Below are positions 1 to 7,221 of a DNA stretch of 29,869 bases, piece by piece. The notes below the pieces were generated by a model that was not told where the DNA came from, searched no databases, and saw only the letters and a list, made by a program, of their open reading frames with translations. The translations under genes and the position numbers were made by a program. Positions within the stretch are counted from its first letter, which is position 1; each line of letters starts with the position of its first letter. The DNA lies in assembly GCA_030528765.1 (NCBI GenBank), contig JAUMYD010000003.1, forward strand, positions 1 through 29,869, given 5' to 3'. The stretch comes from Bacillota bacterium. GTDB taxonomy: Bacteria > Bacillota > Dehalobacteriia > UBA4068.

Positions 1-62
1 AGAACTGCTTTCAGCAAAAGCCTCGTGTTTTTATCATCATCCACAACAAGGATATGAAACAT
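1..62 (-). CDS. Response regulator, N-terminal fragment (cut by window edge)
   Basis: Reading leftwards from an ATG at 62, the frame gives MFHILVVDDDKNTRLLLKAV and then leaves the window. The hydrophobic strand followed by three aspartates (VVDDD) is the first beta strand and acidic pocket of a CheY-like receiver domain. The phospho-acceptor aspartate lies outside the window. A GAGGTG ribosome binding site sits 7 to 8 bases upstream of the ATG. A promoter with a consensus -10 lies about 80 bases upstream. The output domain cannot be seen, so DNA-binding, diguanylate cyclase or chemotaxis roles remain open. Confidence 0.75.
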   Translation of the reverse strand, partial: MFHILVVDDDKNTRLLLKAV

Positions 63-144
63 AATAAATCACCTCAAAGCAAGCTTAAGGAAACTATCTA
101 AAATAAAAATAAACTATTGCGCCGAAAATCTTTTTTTATAAAAA

Positions 145-173
145 ATTATAATGCTTCTTCCCAGCGGAAGCAA
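145..173 (-). promoter_or_regulatory. Probable sigma-A promoter of the response regulator gene
   Basis: On the minus strand TTGCTT (173-168) is followed after 17 bases by a perfect TATAAT (150-145). Transcription would start near 138 and give a leader of about 75 bases before the ATG at 62. The -35 box matches consensus at only three positions, so the call rests on the -10 box and spacing. Confidence 0.5.
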
Positions 174-606
174 GGGGAACGACCAGAGGCAGCCCAGCAG
201 CAGCTTTTCTGCTCGTAATATCCGGGGCGGATCCGGGGATGCTAGGGGAGGATAAAAAAAGAGCCCGGCAACAGCCAAACGCTTCTCCGGCAGATGGTAA
301 AGGCTGGAAAGCAGAAGGGAAAGCTGCGCCCGGAAAATCCGGATTGCAGCCGGGAGGGATCGGCAAAAGAAGAAGCAGAAAAACACCACACAAAAGGTAT
401 GCAGGTAGAAAAAATCTGCCTCTGCAGCAACCTGCCGGCTTTCTTTTCCGGAGCCCATTCCGGCCCCGGAAAAATGAAGGATATGCGGCTCTGGCGTAGA
501 AAATTTGCCTGCATGGCTTTTCCGGTGCGTTGGGCAAAAGAGAACAGCAGAGAAAGCCCTTTGCATACAAATAATCAGCTTTTTTAGACCGCAGGGAGGA
601 AAGAAT
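174..606. other. Long gap between divergent genes, rich in inverted repeats, no supported gene
   Basis: Several overlapping open frames exist here on both strands, but none has a ribosome binding site and a recognisable product, so I call no gene. The stretch is dense in inverted repeats. GCTGC (323-327) pairs with GCAGC (346-350), enclosing CCGGA (330-334) with TCCGG (338-342). GCAGGT (401-406) pairs with ACCTGC (430-435). TTTTCCGG (444-451) pairs with CCGGAAAA (466-473). ATCCGGGG occurs twice in tandem near 220-240. It could hold a leader RNA for either flanking gene or be decayed sequence. I recognise no riboswitch class and no convincing pepT promoter. Confidence 0.45.
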
Positions 607-1845
607 ATGGATGTTGTAAGCCGCTTTTTAAGCTATGTTTCCTTTGATACAGAATCGGATGAAAACAGCAGCTGCTGCCCCAGCACGGAAAAGCAGTGGG
701 CTCTGGCCCATCACCTAAAGCAGGAACTAATCGATCTCGGTGCGGAAGATGTTCAGCTCAGTGAATTCTGCTATGTTTATGCCACCATTCCGGCCACTTC
801 GGTAAAGGAACTGCCCACGCTGGGCTTTATTGCCCATATGGACACCTCCTCCGCGCTCAGTGCAGCAAACGTTCGGCCGCGCAGACTGAGATTTGAAGGA
901 GAAGAGATCCTTCTGGATCCGCAAACGGGGATCCGAATGTCCCCAAAGGAATACCCGGAACTGCTGCATTATCTGGGGGATGAGCTGATCGTTACAGATG
1001 GCAGGACTCTGCTTGGTGCAGATGACAAGGCCGGCATTGCGGAAATCGTCACGATGGCAGAATACCTGCTGCGAAATCCGGAACTCCCCCACGGCCCCAT
1101 TCGCCTGGCCTTCACACCGGATGAGGAGATCGGCCGGGGCCCGGATCATTTTGATGTCAAAGTTTTTGCCGCGGATTTTGCCTATACCTGCGATGGAGAT
1201 CGAGCAGGAGCCATTGAATACGAAAACTTCAATGCTGCCTCTGCTTTGCTGCAGATCCGGGGGAAGGGGATTCACCCGGGCAGTGCCAGAGGGCGCATGG
1301 AAAATGCCATTCTTTTGGGCATGGAATTCCAGCAAATGCTGCCAACTTTTGAAAACCCGGCCTGCACCGATGGGTATGAAGGCTTCTATCACTTGCATGC
1401 CTTCCGGGGAGATGTGGAGGAAGCTTTTCTGGAATACATCATCCGGGATCACGACTTGGGAAAATTTCAGGCAAAGAAGGAGCTTCTTCAGGCTGCCGCT
1501 GCCTTTTTCCGGACAAAATACGGGGAAAATGCCCTCAGCCTGAAAATTTCTGACAGCTACTATAACATGCGCCAGAAGCTGGAAGCATTCCCGCAGCTCA
1601 TTACGTATGCCATGCAGGCCTGCCGGGATGTGCAGCTGGAGCCGCTGATCCAGCCGATCCGCGGAGGTACGGATGGTGCCCGGCTTTCCTTTATGGGGCT
1701 TCCCTGCCCTAACCTGGGTGTTGGTGGGGGGAATTTCCATAGCCGCTATGAATTCGTTTCCGTGCAGGCAATGGAAAAAATCGTGGATATGCTGCTCCAC
1801 CTGGTACAGCTTTTTGCGGAGGCAGAAAAACCAAAAAACGCATAA
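607..1845 (+). CDS. pepT: Peptidase T (tripeptide aminopeptidase), M20 zinc family
   Basis: The 412-residue product matches PepT in length and motif order. It has HMDTS with H77 and D79 as zinc ligand and catalytic-base partner, LGADDKAGIAE with the bridging aspartate, and TPDEEIGRG with the Glu pair that includes the catalytic base. Next come HPGSARGRMENA in the dimerisation/lid domain and GGTDGARLSFMG, and finally NFHSRYEF near the C-terminus with the last zinc ligand. The enzyme removes the N-terminal residue of tripeptides in the cytoplasm, feeding amino-acid catabolism. I chose the ATG at 607 because GGGAGGA lies 6 to 8 bases before it. The open frame extends back to 505, but that part has no ribosome binding site and no PepT similarity. 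It is monocistronic and followed by a strong terminator. Confidence 0.95.
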   Translation: MDVVSRFLSYVSFDTESDENSSCCPSTEKQWALAHHLKQELIDLGAEDVQLSEFCYVYATIPATSVKELPTLGFIAHMDTSSALSAANVRPRRLRFEGEEILLDPQTGIRMSPKEYPELLHYLGDELIVTDGRTLLGADDKAGIAEIVTMAEYLLRNPELPHGPIRLAFTPDEEIGRGPDHFDVKVFAADFAYTCDGDRAGAIEYENFNAASALLQIRGKGIHPGSARGRMENAILLGMEFQQMLPTFENPACTDGYEGFYHLHAFRGDVEEAFLEYIIRDHDLGKFQAKKELLQAAAAFFRTKYGENALSLKISDSYYNMRQKLEAFPQLITYAMQACRDVQLEPLIQPIRGGTDGARLSFMGLPCPNLGVGGGNFHSRYEFVSVQAMEKIVDMLLHLVQLFAEAEKPKNA

Positions 1846-1861
1846 GCCAAGCCAAAAGCGA

Positions 1862-1898
1862 ATCCGGCGGGAAAACTCCCGCCGGATATTCTTTTGCC
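1862..1898 (+). terminator. Intrinsic terminator of pepT
   Basis: An 11-bp perfect stem (1862-1872 with 1877-1887) has an AAAC loop and is followed by ATATTCTTTT. It starts 16 bases after the pepT stop. Confidence 0.85.
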
Positions 1899-1929
1899 AT
1901 TCATAGAGCCTTTTATTTATTTCTATGTA

Positions 1930-1947
1930 GGGACGGCTGACCGTCCC
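1930..1947. repeat. Short GC-rich palindrome of REP-like appearance
   Basis: GGGACGG (1930-1936) pairs perfectly with CCGTCCC (1941-1947) around a CTGA loop, between the pepT terminator and the end of the small gene at 1953. No T-tract follows on either strand, so it does not look like a simple terminator. Palindromes of this form are often dispersed repeats, but only one copy was noticed here. Confidence 0.4.
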
Positions 1948-1952
1948 CCTTG

Positions 1953-2162
1953 CTATCTGATGTGATTCGCAAGCCGTTCTCCCATGCTGCTGATCATATG
2001 GCCAGCCTCGCGGGAGGCCCGGCTTGTAAAACGAGCCGCTTTGGCTCGTGCGCTCCGCACTGCGGGTCTCATACTTTTTTCCTGACAACACAGACCCACA
2101 TGTGCGCCAACCAATGCCACCAATGCACCGGCCATCAAATAACGATATCCTTTACTATCCAC
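1953..2162 (-). CDS. Small membrane-anchored basic protein, function unknown
   Basis: The 69-residue frame starts with GTG at 2162, preceded by GGAGGTG at good spacing, which is the main reason to believe it. The product has a short polar start, one hydrophobic segment (about residues 8-25, with two adjacent cysteines at its end), and a strongly basic tail rich in Arg and Ala that should form an amphipathic helix. That layout resembles the DUF6110/DUF1490 small proteins found beside metal-transporting P-type ATPases, but the similarity is by eye and no ATPase is nearby. It lies 74 bases downstream of mnmA on the same strand and may be the last gene of that operon. The coding sequence contains a 7-bp stem (ACGAGCC/GGCTCGT, about 2031-2049). 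Confidence 0.6.
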   Translation of the reverse strand: MDSKGYRYLMAGALVALVGAHVGLCCQEKSMRPAVRSARAKAARFTSRASREAGHMISSMGERLANHIR

Positions 2163-2236
2163 CTGCTCTCACCTCCAAAGATAGCATGCAGCAAGCAGAA
2201 TAGAAATATGCTGAAAGAAATAACCAATTCTTTTTG

Positions 2237-3298
2237 CTAATCCCGGCAGATCGTACCGCCGCCAAGCAAATATTCTCCATCATAATAAACTGCAGATTGC
2301 CCGGGTGTTACGCCCCACTGCGCTTCATCAAAGCATATCTCCAGCTCATCCGCAGCGGGCAGAGGAAGCAAAGTGGCAGGCTGAGAAAGTGCCCGGTAAC
2401 GAATCTTCACCCAGACGCGAAGCGGCTTGTCCAGCCGCGCAAAGGCAAGAAAATTATTTCTGCAGACCCGCACCCGCTGCCTCATCAAAGCAGTTTTAGG
2501 CCCCACCAGGAGGGCATTTCGCTCCAGATCAAAATCCAACACATAAGCAGGTGTGCCCAGCGCGATCTCCAAACCACGGCGCTGTCCCAGCGTATAGTTT
2601 GCCAGCCCATTATGCTGCCCCAGGCAGTTTCCGTCAAGATCCAGAATATCCCCGGGCTGCAGCTGTCCTGGGGCTTCTTTTTGCAACAGCTCTCTGTAAT
2701 CCCCACCGGGAATAAAGCAAATATCGTAGCTATCCTTCTGTCCAGCTGAGCTAAGGCCAAATTCCGCAGCCAATTCCCGCACCTCTGTCTTTGTCATTCC
2801 TCCCAGAGGAAAAAGGCAGCGGGAAAGAATATTCTGCTGCAGGGCATAAAGAAAATAGGATTGATCTTTCTGCTCATCCACAGCACAGCGCAGCAAATAG
2901 CGGCCGTTTTTCTGCTCACAGCGAATATAGTGGCCGGTAGAAAAATAATCCACACCCAGCTCCTCCATCAAAGGCAGAAAAAGCGAAAATTTAATATTCC
3001 GATTGCATTCCACGCAGGGATTGGGGGTTTCTGCATGCAAATAGGCGTGCAGGAAGCGCTCAATCACATCCCTGCGAAAGGCCTGCCGTACATCAATCAC
3101 ATAATGAGACAGTCCCAGATCCCGGCAAACCTCTCGGGCCTGCTCTGGAGCATTCCCATAAGCGGTATCCATAGTAGCACCAATGACTTCGTAGCCCTGC
3201 TGCTGCAGCAAAAGAGCGGCAACAGAGCTATCCACACCGCCGCTCATTCCCACCAAAACTTTTCTGCCTGCTTTAGGATTGTCTTTGCTCATAATCAT
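2237..3298 (-). CDS. mnmA: tRNA-specific 2-thiouridylase MnmA
   Basis: MnmA activates U34 of tRNA-Lys, -Glu and -Gln with ATP and inserts sulfur delivered as a persulfide. The 353-residue product has the PP-loop GMSGGVDSS (residues 17-25). It has the catalytic cysteine in PNPCVECN (C95) and the second active-site cysteine in KDSYDICFI (C194). The NYTLGQRRG segment and the C-terminal beta-barrel end in EYLLGGGTICRD. I chose the ATG at 3298, ten bases after GGAG; an ATG two codons later (3292) is equally possible. A longer frame reaches 3364 but adds no family sequence. The start overlaps the end of iscU by 26 bases, so the two are translationally coupled. The usual partner cysteine desulfurase is not adjacent. 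Confidence 0.93.
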   Translation of the reverse strand: MIMSKDNPKAGRKVLVGMSGGVDSSVAALLLQQQGYEVIGATMDTAYGNAPEQAREVCRDLGLSHYVIDVRQAFRRDVIERFLHAYLHAETPNPCVECNRNIKFSLFLPLMEELGVDYFSTGHYIRCEQKNGRYLLRCAVDEQKDQSYFLYALQQNILSRCLFPLGGMTKTEVRELAAEFGLSSAGQKDSYDICFIPGGDYRELLQKEAPGQLQPGDILDLDGNCLGQHNGLANYTLGQRRGLEIALGTPAYVLDFDLERNALLVGPKTALMRQRVRVCRNNFLAFARLDKPLRVWVKIRYRALSQPATLLPLPAADELEICFDEAQWGVTPGQSAVYYDGEYLLGGGTICRD

Positions 3299-3641
3299 CC
3301 AATGCCTGCTCCAAAGCTTCTGCAGCCAATGCTGCACAGGGCAGCTTTGCCTCAGGAAGCCCACCTAGGCGCTCCGCAATTTTTTCGCCGCTGATCAGCC
3401 TTGCTTCTTCCAGATTGCAGCCCCGAAGCATGGTGCTGAGCATACTGGCAGAGGCAATGGCGGCAGCACAGCCGAAAGCTTTTGCCTTCACCTTCCGGAT
3501 CCGTCCTTTCTCTATCGAAAGGTAGAAAAAGATCACATCACCGCAATTTCCGCCTTCCACCTTGGAAAAGGCATCGCAATCGTGAATCTTTCCACTGTTT
3601 CTCGGCTGATTAAAATGATCAATAACGACATCATTATACAC
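3273..3641 (-). CDS. iscU: IscU/NifU-type Fe-S cluster scaffold protein, with the usual His replaced
   Basis: The 122-residue protein has the scaffold fold signature. It begins with YNDVVIDHFNQPRNSG. The first cluster cysteine is in GGNCGD (C33, with D35), the second in FGCAAAIASASM (C58), and the third in LPCAALAAEAL (C102). Scaffolds normally have His immediately before the third cysteine (HCS or similar); here it is proline (P101). It starts with GTG at 3641 behind a weak GAAAG site. It sits between rarA (42 bases upstream) and mnmA (overlapping). In many Clostridia an Rrf2 regulator and a cysteine desulfurase lie between rarA and iscU; both are absent here. It probably receives sulfur from a desulfurase encoded elsewhere and serves Fe-S assembly and possibly tRNA thiolation. 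Confidence 0.88.
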   Translation of the reverse strand: MYNDVVIDHFNQPRNSGKIHDCDAFSKVEGGNCGDVIFFYLSIEKGRIRKVKAKAFGCAAAIASASMLSTMLRGCNLEEARLISGEKIAERLGGLPEAKLPCAALAAEALEQALDDYEQRQS

Positions 3642-3683
3642 TGTCTTTCACAAACCTTTATATATATAATTATTGCTCTATGG

Positions 3684-5033
3684 TTATTCCTCAGTCTCTC
3701 CGGGTTTTTTTCCCGCTTTCAGGTTGCGGATGTTCTCCATCACTTCACGGATCCGCAGTTCCCGTCCATTGCTTCCCGGCAGATAATAGCAGGCGTCCTT
3801 CAGTTCATCCGGAAGATATTGCTGGGGCGTATAATGCCCGGGGAAATCGTGAGGGTATTTATAATCCTTGCCATGCCCAAAAGATTTTGCACCCTTATAG
3901 CTGGCATCCCGCAGGTGTAAAGGAACGCCAGAAAAAGGCTTGTCCCGCAGATCAGCAATGGCCTTGTTGATCCCCCTGTATGCAGAATTGGATTTCGGGG
4001 CAGTCGCCACATAGATCGCCGCCTCTGCCAGAATGATCCGCGCTTCCGGCCAGCCCACATGGTGCACGGCATCCGCCGCAGCAGTGGCCAGCACCAATGC
4101 CTGCGGATCCGCCAGACCAACATCCTCTGCCGCGCAGATCATGATTCGCCGGGCAATAAATTCCGGGTTTTCACCGGCCTCTGTCATTCGGGCCAACCAA
4201 TGCAGCACAGCATCCGGATCCGAGCCACGCATACTTTTAATGAATGCGGAAATAACATCATAATGCCAGTCCCCATCCTTATCGTAGCTGATATTCCGTG
4301 CCTGTATGCTTTCCTCGGCAATAGAAAGATCCACATGGCGAAGGCCGTCCTCTCCCGGCTCCGTGGTGATCACAGCCAGTTCCATGGCATTGTATGCCGT
4401 GCGGGCATCCCCAGCGCAAATATTGGCCCAATGCCATAGGGCATCATCATCAATACAGACAGAGTATTCCGCCAGGCCCCGCGGATCCTCCAAAGCTCTT
4501 TGCAGCAGACAATGGATATCCTTCGCAGAAAGCGCCTTCAGCCGAAAAATGCGTGAGCGGGAGATCAGGGCGCTGTTCACTTCAAAAAAGGGATTCTCCG
4601 TGGTGGCACCGATCAAAACGATCGTTCCGTCCTCCACTGCAGGAAGCAAAGCATCCTGCTGCGCTTTATTGAAGCGGTGTATCTCATCAATGAAAAGCAC
4701 CGTCCTCCGCCCATAAAGCTTCTGCTCATCCCGGGCAAACTTCAGCAGCTCCCGAATATCCGCCACGCCGGAATTAACTGCGGAAAGCGTACGGAAATTC
4801 CCACCGGTGGTGTTGGCAATGATCTCCGCCAGTGTGGTCTTGCCACTGCCCGGGGGGCCATAAAAAATCACAGAGGACAGCTGATCTGCCTCGATCGCCC
4901 GGCGAAGCAATCTTCCCTTCCCGACGATCTCTTCCTGTCCAATATATTCATCCAGCGTCCGCGGCCGCATTCGGGCAGCAAGCGGAGCTGATCTTTTTCG
5001 TTTTTCTGCAGAGGCTACATCAAATAGATCCAT
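3684..5033 (-). CDS. rarA: Replication-associated recombination protein A (RarA/MgsA AAA ATPase)
   Basis: This 449-residue ATPase acts at stalled or gapped replication forks and is related to clamp-loader subunits. Visible features in order are an N-terminal DLFD-type segment, the conserved RMRPRTLDEYIGQE, Walker A GPPGSGKTT (K65), and Walker B VLFIDEIHRFNKAQQDALLP (D116, E117). Sensor 1 GATTENPFF and the arginine-finger region SRSRIF follow. The C-terminal MgsA/RarA tetramerisation domain includes KSMRGSDPDAVLHWLARM and the segment before PQQYLP. Length is typical. The ATG at 5033 follows GGAAG. It starts 13 bases after the tcdA stop in a continuous minus-strand operon, an arrangement with iscU and mnmA downstream that is common in Clostridia. 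Confidence 0.95.
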   Translation of the reverse strand: MDLFDVASAEKRKRSAPLAARMRPRTLDEYIGQEEIVGKGRLLRRAIEADQLSSVIFYGPPGSGKTTLAEIIANTTGGNFRTLSAVNSGVADIRELLKFARDEQKLYGRRTVLFIDEIHRFNKAQQDALLPAVEDGTIVLIGATTENPFFEVNSALISRSRIFRLKALSAKDIHCLLQRALEDPRGLAEYSVCIDDDALWHWANICAGDARTAYNAMELAVITTEPGEDGLRHVDLSIAEESIQARNISYDKDGDWHYDVISAFIKSMRGSDPDAVLHWLARMTEAGENPEFIARRIMICAAEDVGLADPQALVLATAAADAVHHVGWPEARIILAEAAIYVATAPKSNSAYRGINKAIADLRDKPFSGVPLHLRDASYKGAKSFGHGKDYKYPHDFPGHYTPQQYLPDELKDACYYLPGSNGRELRIREVMENIRNLKAGKKPGETEE

Positions 5034-5046
5034 AGTTCTTCACTTC

Positions 5047-5760
5047 CTATGCCAGGCCGGCCAGTCTTCTTACGATCACGGAAGCCATCAAGAGGCCCAT
5101 AGCCCCGGGAACAAAAGAAAGGCTGCCAATGGGTGCCTTTTCCCCGGCTACTGTGCTGACCGGCGGCAGAGGATGCTCCAGACTGAAAACCACCTCAACC
5201 CCACGGTCAAGACCCCGGCTGCGCAGCTCCCGCCTGAAATTCCGAGCCAGCGGACAGATATGGGTGCGGCTGATATCCTCCACCCGCAGCTGGCTGGGAT
5301 CCAATCGTCTCCCCGCCCCCATGGCCGATAAAAAGGGGATGCTTTTTTCTTTGGCGTTCAGTGCCAAGGCCAGCTTTCCCGGCAGATAATCAATGGCATC
5401 CGCAACATAATCCACGCCCTCCATCAGAGCGGCAGCATTATCTGCGTCAATAAAGCTTTTCTCTATCTGAATTCTGCAGCCGGGGTTGATATCTGCCAGA
5501 CGAGCAGCAGTCACCTCTGCCTTATCCAAGCCGATGGTGCTATGCAATGCGCAAAGCTGGCGATTGATATTGGAAGGGGCCACCTGATCAAAATCCACAA
5601 TGCGGATAGCACCCAAGCCGGAGCGAACCAGTGCCTCTGCCACATAAGAACCGACCCCACCCACACCGCAGAGCAGCACCTGGGCAGCGGCCAGCTTTTT
5701 CAGGCCCTCCTGCCCAAGCAAAGCCTCACCCCGCAGGAAAACATCCGGGTAATCAAACAT
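5047..5760 (-). CDS. tcdA: tRNA threonylcarbamoyladenosine dehydratase (TcdA/CsdL-like, ThiF superfamily)
   Basis: The 237-residue product is an E1-like adenylating enzyme that cyclises t6A to ct6A at position 37 of ANN-decoding tRNAs. It carries the nucleotide-binding loop VLLCGVGGVGSYVAEALVRSG (residues about 28-48). The acidic strand IVDFDQVAPSNINRQ includes the conserved Asp and Arg. The segment DAIDYLPGKLAL and the TcdA-type region HICPLARNFRRELRSRG follow. No zinc-binding CxxC pairs typical of MoeB/ThiF are seen, which favours TcdA. Its ATG overlaps the rluD stop by 8 bases and it is followed after 13 bases by rarA, so it belongs to the same operon. Confidence 0.85.
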   Translation of the reverse strand: MFDYPDVFLRGEALLGQEGLKKLAAAQVLLCGVGGVGSYVAEALVRSGLGAIRIVDFDQVAPSNINRQLCALHSTIGLDKAEVTAARLADINPGCRIQIEKSFIDADNAAALMEGVDYVADAIDYLPGKLALALNAKEKSIPFLSAMGAGRRLDPSQLRVEDISRTHICPLARNFRRELRSRGLDRGVEVVFSLEHPLPPVSTVAGEKAPIGSLSFVPGAMGLLMASVIVRRLAGLA

Positions 5761-6685
5761 TGGGCATCCTCATTTCCTCCAGCAGCTGCTGAAAATAATC
5801 CGGCAAAGGGGATTCAAAGCGCAGGCTCTCTCCATGAATAGGGTGTTTGAAGCCCAGCACCTTGGCATGAAGAAGCTGCCCCGCCAGCTGGTATCTTTCT
5901 TTTCTGCGGCCATAGGTTTTATCTCCCACCACAGGGTGGCCCAGATGTGCCATGTGCACACGAATCTGGTGGGTACGGCCGGTCTCCAAGCGCATTTCCG
6001 CATAAGTGCAGGCAGAAAAAGGCAAACGCTCCAGAACACGATAATGCGTAATGGCATTCCGTCCGTTTTTAGGCTCTACAGCCATCTTCTTCCGCTCACG
6101 GGGGTGCCGGCCAATAGGTGCATCAATGCTGCCCCTGTCTTCCGGGATGATCCCATGAAGCAGGGCATGATAGCGTCGTTCGATATCATGTGTTTTCCAC
6201 TGCGCAGTAAGCCCCAAATAGGCGGCATCATTTTTTGCTGCCACCAGCAGGCCGGATGTATCCATGTCAATGCGATGGACAATGCCGGGGCGCAGGACCC
6301 CATTGATCCCGGCCAAATCCCCGCAGTGGTGCAAAAGGGCATTGACCAGCGTTCCCTGGGCGTGACCAAAAGCAGGATGCACCACCATTCCCTGCGGCTT
6401 ATTGACTACGATAATGTCCACATCCTCATAGACCACATCCAGCGCAATATCCTCTGCCACAGAGCGGGCCGGGGCATCCTCCACGAAAATCAGCTGCAAC
6501 TGATCCCCAGCCTGCAGCCTGTAGCCGGTTTTAACCGTGCCGCCGTTCACTATTACCAAACCATCTCTGATCATGTTCTGGATGCGGGAACGGGTGAACT
6601 CTTCATATTGCTCTGCCAGAAAAACATCCAGACGCTGCCCCTGACTGGTCTCTTTAATTGTCAATTCTATGTTTTTATCAATCAT
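5753..6685 (-). CDS. RluD-type 23S rRNA pseudouridine synthase
   Basis: The 310-residue protein has an N-terminal S4 RNA-binding domain (about residues 15-75, with GQRLDVFLAEQYEEFTRSRIQ). The RluA-family catalytic domain begins at VVYEDVDIIVVNKPQGMVVHP. The catalytic aspartate lies in HRIDMDTSGLLVAAK. The later motifs GRTHQIRVHMAHLGHPVVGD and LHAKVLGFKHP are intact. Proteins of this type next to lspA in Bacillota are usually called RluD or YlyB; the exact uridine targets cannot be read from sequence, so no symbol is assigned. The ATG at 6685 lies 6 bases after the lspA stop and AGGGT overlaps that junction. It overlaps tcdA by 8 bases downstream. Confidence 0.93.
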   Translation of the reverse strand: MIDKNIELTIKETSQGQRLDVFLAEQYEEFTRSRIQNMIRDGLVIVNGGTVKTGYRLQAGDQLQLIFVEDAPARSVAEDIALDVVYEDVDIIVVNKPQGMVVHPAFGHAQGTLVNALLHHCGDLAGINGVLRPGIVHRIDMDTSGLLVAAKNDAAYLGLTAQWKTHDIERRYHALLHGIIPEDRGSIDAPIGRHPRERKKMAVEPKNGRNAITHYRVLERLPFSACTYAEMRLETGRTHQIRVHMAHLGHPVVGDKTYGRRKERYQLAGQLLHAKVLGFKHPIHGESLRFESPLPDYFQQLLEEMRMPNV

Positions 6686-6691
6686 TTTACC

Positions 6692-7213
6692 CTACTCTTC
6701 TTCTTTTTCTGCAGAAGGCGCTTTTCCCGACGCCGTATTCTCTTTCATTTTTCCAAGGTTTTCCTTCTTATCCAGGATCCTGCCCAGACGACCAAAGAGC
6801 AGCATTCCGCATAGGAAAAAGACAGAAACCGTGATGAAGCAATCCGCTATATTGAAAATAGCCAAAACAGGCGTATCAATAAAATCCACCACAGCACCGT
6901 AGAGGAGTCTGTCGATAAAATTTCCCAGTGTGCCACCGATAAAAAAGGCTAAAGCGATATGAAAAGCCTTGTAATCCTTTGGGATCTGATAATGCAAATA
7001 CAAAACCACAGCCAGAACGACCACGGTCAGGCCAACGAAAAACCAACGATGACCACTGAGCATGGAAAGCGTAGCTCCATCATTCAGAATATAGTGCAGC
7101 TGCAAAAATTCTCCCAGAACGGGAATGCTCTCCCCCAGCTGCATGCTGCTGGAGACGATATATTTGCTGATTTGATCCAAAGCAAGACAAAAAAGGATAA
7201 TAAACCAGAACAT
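6692..7213 (-). CDS. lspA: Lipoprotein signal peptidase (signal peptidase II)
   Basis: This 173-residue integral membrane protease cleaves prolipoproteins before the lipid-modified cysteine. Four hydrophobic segments are visible (about residues 2-20, 57-76, 83-100, 118-140). The conserved LDQISKY is in the first helix. The catalytic aspartates are expected at D110 (GAVVDFID) and D124 (FNIADCF). GNFIDRL is intact, while the usual NxGAAF loop reads NDGATLS. A charged tail of about 30 residues follows the last helix. I chose the ATG at 7213, five bases after AGGAG; the GTG at 7219 is too close to that site. It starts 8 bases after the DUF5665 gene and leads directly into the pseudouridine synthase gene, a common pairing in Bacillota. 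Confidence 0.95.
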   Translation of the reverse strand: MFWFIILFCLALDQISKYIVSSSMQLGESIPVLGEFLQLHYILNDGATLSMLSGHRWFFVGLTVVVLAVVLYLHYQIPKDYKAFHIALAFFIGGTLGNFIDRLLYGAVVDFIDTPVLAIFNIADCFITVSVFFLCGMLLFGRLGRILDKKENLGKMKENTASGKAPSAEKEEE

Positions 7214-7221
7214 AAGCACTC

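Noticed and set aside
114..587. Several overlapping open frames of 86-150 codons in the gap before pepT
   Set aside because: Frames on both strands are open at once and none has a believable start or a recognisable sequence, so I treat the region as non-coding.
174..606. A cobalamin or other known riboswitch in the long gap
   Set aside because: I looked for conserved cores on both strands and found only generic hairpins.
2031..2049. The ACGAGCC/GGCTCGT hairpin as a terminator of mnmA
   Set aside because: It lies inside the coding part of the small gene and has no T-tract on either strand.
727..2091. A 454-codon minus-strand open frame antisense to pepT
   Set aside because: It covers the pepT catalytic motifs in reverse, runs through the pepT terminator, and has no family sequence.
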